DNA from: a virus
Virus record (IMG/VR): IMGVR_UViG_3300031951_001151
Location: 1-24,623 of that record
Length of the DNA stretch: 24,623 nt
Direction: 5' to 3' (one strand)
This document shows positions 22,113 through 24,623 of the stretch, one piece after another. The stretch's first letter is position 1. Every line of letters starts with the position of its first letter. The position numbers and the translations under genes are program-made. Under the pieces are notes generated by a model. It had not been told where the DNA came from and did not search any database. It saw only the letters and a list, made by a program, of their open reading frames with translations.

Positions 22113-23507
22113 ATGTCAGGCATTATCGTAGGAATTCCCCCGGCCGTTCTCGACCTCGTTCAGCAAGGCGTACTTGAGCGCACGTTCCATGACGGGTTGT
22201 ACCCGAAACTCCAATTCCGGTCTGAGGCCATGGCAGAGGAGTGGCCCGCGAACACCGGTACGGAAATGTTCATGACCCGTCCCGGTCTCCTGACTCCGGT
22301 CACGGAACCGATGGTTGCGGGTGTGGACCCTACGCCGCAAACGGTGAATCATGAGCAGTGGGTTGCGCGTCTTGCGCGTTACTCGTCTGCAATCGATACA
22401 CACGCTCCCACGTCGGTTGTGTCGAATGCCAATCAGTTCCTTCGCAACATCAACCAGCTCGGTCTTCAGGCCGGTATGTCGGTCAACCGCATTGCCCGCA
22501 ATGAGTTGTTCAAGGCGTACCTGTCCGGCCATACCCTCACGACCGCAGCAGTGAGTTCTGGCGACCTGACGGTTCCGGTTGCATCGCTGAACGGCTTCAC
22601 TGACGTCATCATTCTCGGCACCAATACGCGCCCCGAGACCGTGAGTCCGACTCGCCCATTGCCCATCAAGATTGGCATCGGGTCCGCTCGCATTTCTCGT
22701 AACGTGGTTGGGTTCACTCCGACCGATCCGACTGACCCCTACGGACCGGGAAGCATCGTGTTGGACGTGGCAATTCCGGTTTCCGGTTTCGCGGCACGTA
22801 CGGCGGTTGTTTCGGACTACGCTCCTCGTATCATTCGTGCTGGTGGCGGTGCATCCATCGACGCCATTACGAGTTCCGATACGTTCGTGTTCCAACTCAT
22901 CATCAATGCGATGAACTACCTTCGATCGAAGAACGTTCCGCCGCATTCGGATGGTCTGTATCACGCGCACATTGGACCGCTGTCCAACTCGCAAATCTAC
23001 AACGACCAAGCGTGGCAGCGTCTCCACACGGCGTGCCCCGATCATATCCGATACAAGGAAGGGTTCCTCGGAATCATCGGCCGCACAATGTTCTACGAGA
23101 ACACCGAAGTTCCTGATTCGTTGAACGCGGGCGCGCGTACGGCCACTGGAACCAATGCGTTCTACTCGCGAGGTATTGGGTCTGAGACCACGAACGAATC
23201 CGGTGTGGATATCGGCCGCATCATCGTCACTGGGCGTGGTTCGATCTACGAGCGTTACCTCGATGAAATGAAGTACATCACCGAAGCCGGCGTCACCGGT
23301 AAGGTTGGAGAGTTCAGCGTTGCCAACAATGGCATTCAAGTCGCGTTGGAGCGCATCCGGTTGGTTCTGCGTTCTCCAATCGATCGTCTGATGGACATTG
23401 TGTCGGCGGCGTGGTCGTGTTCGACATCGTTCCCCGTCCCCAGCGACATCAGTGCTGGTGGGCCCGAGCGCTTCAAGCGTGCCGTTGTGATTGAGCACGC
23501 TCTCTAA
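22113..23507 (+). CDS. Major capsid protein
   Basis: A 464-residue protein, AAGGAGAG before ATG 22113. Its place after the scaffold and before two small connector-type genes, its size and its even, mixed helix/strand composition without enzyme motifs fit a HK97-fold major capsid protein. Codon use is strongly biased to C-ending synonyms (ATC, TTC, AAC), unlike the G/T-ending style of the accessory genes, as expected for the most abundant protein. A long antisense open frame runs through it but is a shadow. The family cannot be proven by eye. Confidence 0.8.
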   Translation: MSGIIVGIPPAVLDLVQQGVLERTFHDGLYPKLQFRSEAMAEEWPANTGTEMFMTRPGLLTPVTEPMVAGVDPTPQTVNHEQWVARLARYSSAIDTHAPTSVVSNANQFLRNINQLGLQAGMSVNRIARNELFKAYLSGHTLTTAAVSSGDLTVPVASLNGFTDVIILGTNTRPETVSPTRPLPIKIGIGSARISRNVVGFTPTDPTDPYGPGSIVLDVAIPVSGFAARTAVVSDYAPRIIRAGGGASIDAITSSDTFVFQLIINAMNYLRSKNVPPHSDGLYHAHIGPLSNSQIYNDQAWQRLHTACPDHIRYKEGFLGIIGRTMFYENTEVPDSLNAGARTATGTNAFYSRGIGSETTNESGVDIGRIIVTGRGSIYERYLDEMKYITEAGVTGKVGEFSVANNGIQVALERIRLVLRSPIDRLMDIVSAAWSCSTSFPVPSDISAGGPERFKRAVVIEHAL

Positions 23508-23547
23508 TCCTACCTACGCATCACCCCACTACATCTCAGTACCTCCT

Positions 23548-23606
23548 ACGGCATTATGATGCCGTTACCGCAACACGTGTTGCGGTCCGTGGGATTACGT
23601 CGTAAT
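23548..23606. promoter_or_regulatory. Three consecutive inverted repeats after the capsid gene
   Basis: ACGGCAT-TATG-ATGCCGT (23548-23565) forms a perfect 7-bp stem; the palindrome (23567-23586) follows, then ATTACG-T-CGTAAT (23594-23606). No T-run follows the first hairpin, so a classical intrinsic terminator is not shown. Likely roles are attenuation of readthrough or mRNA stabilisation at the end of the abundant capsid message. Confidence 0.45.
23568..23585. repeat. 18-bp palindrome, perfect copy (20-bp perfect at 23567-23586)
   Basis: ACCGCAACACGTGTTGCGGT, middle of three inverted repeats between the capsid gene and the next gene, 56 bases before ATG 23642. Confidence 0.95.
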
Positions 23607-23641
23607 CTCGCATCTGTAACCCATTGTCTGGAGGCTAACAA

Positions 23642-24001
23642 ATGGCACGTCAACCGCTACCCGCTCAAGAAACTGCTCCCCAAATGCAAGGTGAGAACCC
23701 GAGTTACGGGGGTGCGATGCTCACGCTGGACAATGTTCCTGCCGGGCAGAGCCCGAATGTATTGCTCGATGACACCGGAGTTATTCGGGGTTCAGTGGTC
23801 AAACCGAACCAAACACCAGCCAACGCTCCTGTTGTACGGAAGTTCGTTGTGCTGAAGACCGGTTCGATTCAACAACAAGGGCTGAGAGTCAGTCTGCCGG
23901 AAGGCAAAATCATTGACAGCAACAACTATGACATCAAGGACCTTGTCCGGACTGGCATCAAGCTGCGGGAACTCAAAGAAGGCGACGAAGAGAGGTACTG
24001 A
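23642..24001 (+). CDS. Hypothetical protein after the capsid gene
   Basis: A 119-residue protein; CTGGAGG about 9 bases before ATG 23642. The N-terminal third is Pro/Gln-rich and probably disordered; the rest has short strands and a KLRELKEGDEERY tail. Its place suggests a head completion or decoration role. The stop overlaps the next ATG (TGATG). Not identified further. Confidence 0.62.
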   Translation: MARQPLPAQETAPQMQGENPSYGGAMLTLDNVPAGQSPNVLLDDTGVIRGSVVKPNQTPANAPVVRKFVVLKTGSIQQQGLRVSLPEGKIIDSNNYDIKDLVRTGIKLRELKEGDEERY

Positions 24002-24390
24002 TGTTTACGCCCAACGAGAAAGCGCGCATCCGTCACCACATGGGATATCTCAATGTGTCTGAGGTCTCTACTTTCGCGTTGGGCATCCCTGCGGCAGTTG
24101 AGACTCAGTATTTGATCGAAGGTGCCATGAACAAGGTTCTGCCGGATGCGGAACCGATTGTGCGGGGCATTATTGCTAAGCTCGATTTGATTGATGCTCA
24201 AATGGTCGATGATACGGAGTTGTTGTCCGTACGGAAGGTCGATGAGATTGAGCTGAATCCTGAGGAAATGCAATTGCTGCGCAAGGAATACCGATTCCGT
24301 CAACGGGAGTTGGGAAATCTACTGGGTATCGAACCCAACCCATACGACCAGCGTTTCCGATCTTCAGTCAACGTCGCAGTTCGCAATTGA
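24001..24390 (+). CDS. Probable head-tail connector protein
   Basis: A 129-residue, mostly helical protein overlapping the previous stop. IRHHMGYLNVSEV (10-22), AAVETQYLIEGAMNKVLPDA, a central LDLIDAQM and a terminal LGNLLGIEPNPYDQR resemble the short helical adaptors (gp6/Ad1-type) that join portal and tail in siphoviruses. Assignment rests on pattern and place after the capsid gene. Confidence 0.65.
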   Translation: MFTPNEKARIRHHMGYLNVSEVSTFALGIPAAVETQYLIEGAMNKVLPDAEPIVRGIIAKLDLIDAQMVDDTELLSVRKVDEIELNPEEMQLLRKEYRFRQRELGNLLGIEPNPYDQRFRSSVNVAVRN

Positions 24391-24415
24391 CGCATAGTCG
24401 CGATAGACTTGCGGT

Positions 24416-24623
24416 ATGCGCAAGCCTACCCCTCTGACTCCACAACAAGCCAAGAACACATTTATCAATCGGTTTGGTAACCGCGTAGATAGGTTGCGTC
24501 AGATATGCACGCGATTTGGGTTACGGCCCTATCGGGTGTATTTGGTGTGGGCGCACTGGAGCGGTGCTGAACCGGGTGTGGGTACGTATCGGGAAGTGAA
24601 ACGTACCGAAATCCTCCCTACGC
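24416..24623 (+). CDS. Partial gene, runs off the window; head-tail connector-like
   Basis: ATG 24416 opens a frame that continues to the window end (at least 69 residues, MRKPTPLTPQQAKNTF...). The sequence YRVYLVWAHWSGAEPGVGTY followed by REVKRTEILPT has a WSG-x-GxGTYxE pattern that I associate with minor head-tail joining proteins of phages. There is no good ribosome binding site; a TAGACT near 24404 could be a -10 for a leaderless or short-leader message. The start is therefore uncertain. Confidence 0.5.
   Translation, partial: MRKPTPLTPQQAKNTFINRFGNRVDRLRQICTRFGLRPYRVYLVWAHWSGAEPGVGTYREVKRTEILPT

Noticed and set aside
22116-23498. 460-codon open frame on the minus strand across the capsid gene
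   Set aside because: It is codon-phase opposite to the capsid frame and follows from its biased codon use; its product is Arg/Asn-rich without motifs and no ribosome binding site is seen.
2701-23586. Palindromes as Rho-independent terminators
   Set aside because: The stem is adequate, but no copy is followed by a T-run, several are inside genes and many touch ribosome binding sites.
2701-23586. Palindromes as classical parS sites
   Set aside because: Only the central CACGTG agrees with the known 16-bp parS, and neither ParB-fold protein shows the required HTH domain. Kept only as a hypothesis to test.
202-23586. Repeats as a CRISPR array
   Set aside because: Spacing is 0.9 to 3.4 kb with genes between copies, not short regular spacers.

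Overview
The window looks like part of the genome of a tailed double-stranded DNA phage (Caudoviricetes), or of an integrated or metagenomic copy of one. Every confidently called gene is on the + strand. Genes are packed tightly, many joined by ATGA or TAATG stop/start overlaps, and most have strong AGGAGG-type ribosome binding sites. The right third carries a head-assembly block in the usual order: portal, MuF-like minor head protein, small virion-associated proteins, scaffold, major capsid protein, head-tail connectors. The host cannot be fixed from the sequence. Base composition near 50% GC, G-rich Shine-Dalgarno sites and a TANNNT-type -10 fit an actinobacterial host, but that is inference. 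No terminase, integrase, tRNA, DNA polymerase or lysis gene is visible.

Layout. 26-4811: small accessory genes, including a NADAR-domain protein, a papain-like cysteine-peptidase-like protein, a HAD-like phosphatase with an N-terminal zinc motif, an HNH endonuclease and many unknowns. 4808-11380: a striking metabolic cassette: Cys-rich protein, ParB/Srx-fold protein, radical SAM enzyme, GT-B glycosyltransferase, a second glycosyltransferase-like protein, FkbM-type methyltransferase, radical SAM/SPASM enzyme, second ParB-fold protein. 11381-14491: a roughly 230-base gap followed by hypothetical genes, two of them rich in CxxC zinc motifs. 14560-24623: head structure and assembly genes; the last gene runs off the end.

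The most unusual feature is an 18-bp palindrome, CCGCAACACGTGTTGCGG. It occurs nine times perfectly and twice with one mismatch, plus one degenerate copy and one half-site. Most copies lie 8 to 22 bases upstream of a start codon at the head of a gene group, so they divide the window into cassettes of one to several genes. Three copies lie inside coding sequence, where they read as Ala-Thr-Arg-Val-Ala. The right half is invariant in the eleven good copies and the left flanking A is nearly so, so the element has a direction that always agrees with transcription. It resembles in concept the start-associated inverted repeats described in cluster K mycobacteriophages, but the sequence is different and I do not recognise it.

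How the parts may work together (inference): the 5.2-11.4 kb cassette has the parts of a glycan or DNA-base hypermodification pathway (two sugar transferases, a methyltransferase, two radical SAM enzymes, bracketed by two ParB-fold proteins). Modified DNA or a modified virion surface would help the phage escape host restriction. NADAR could counter ADP-ribosylation-based defence. The head genes are punctuated by the same palindromes, and a candidate promoter and three consecutive inverted repeats flank the major capsid gene.
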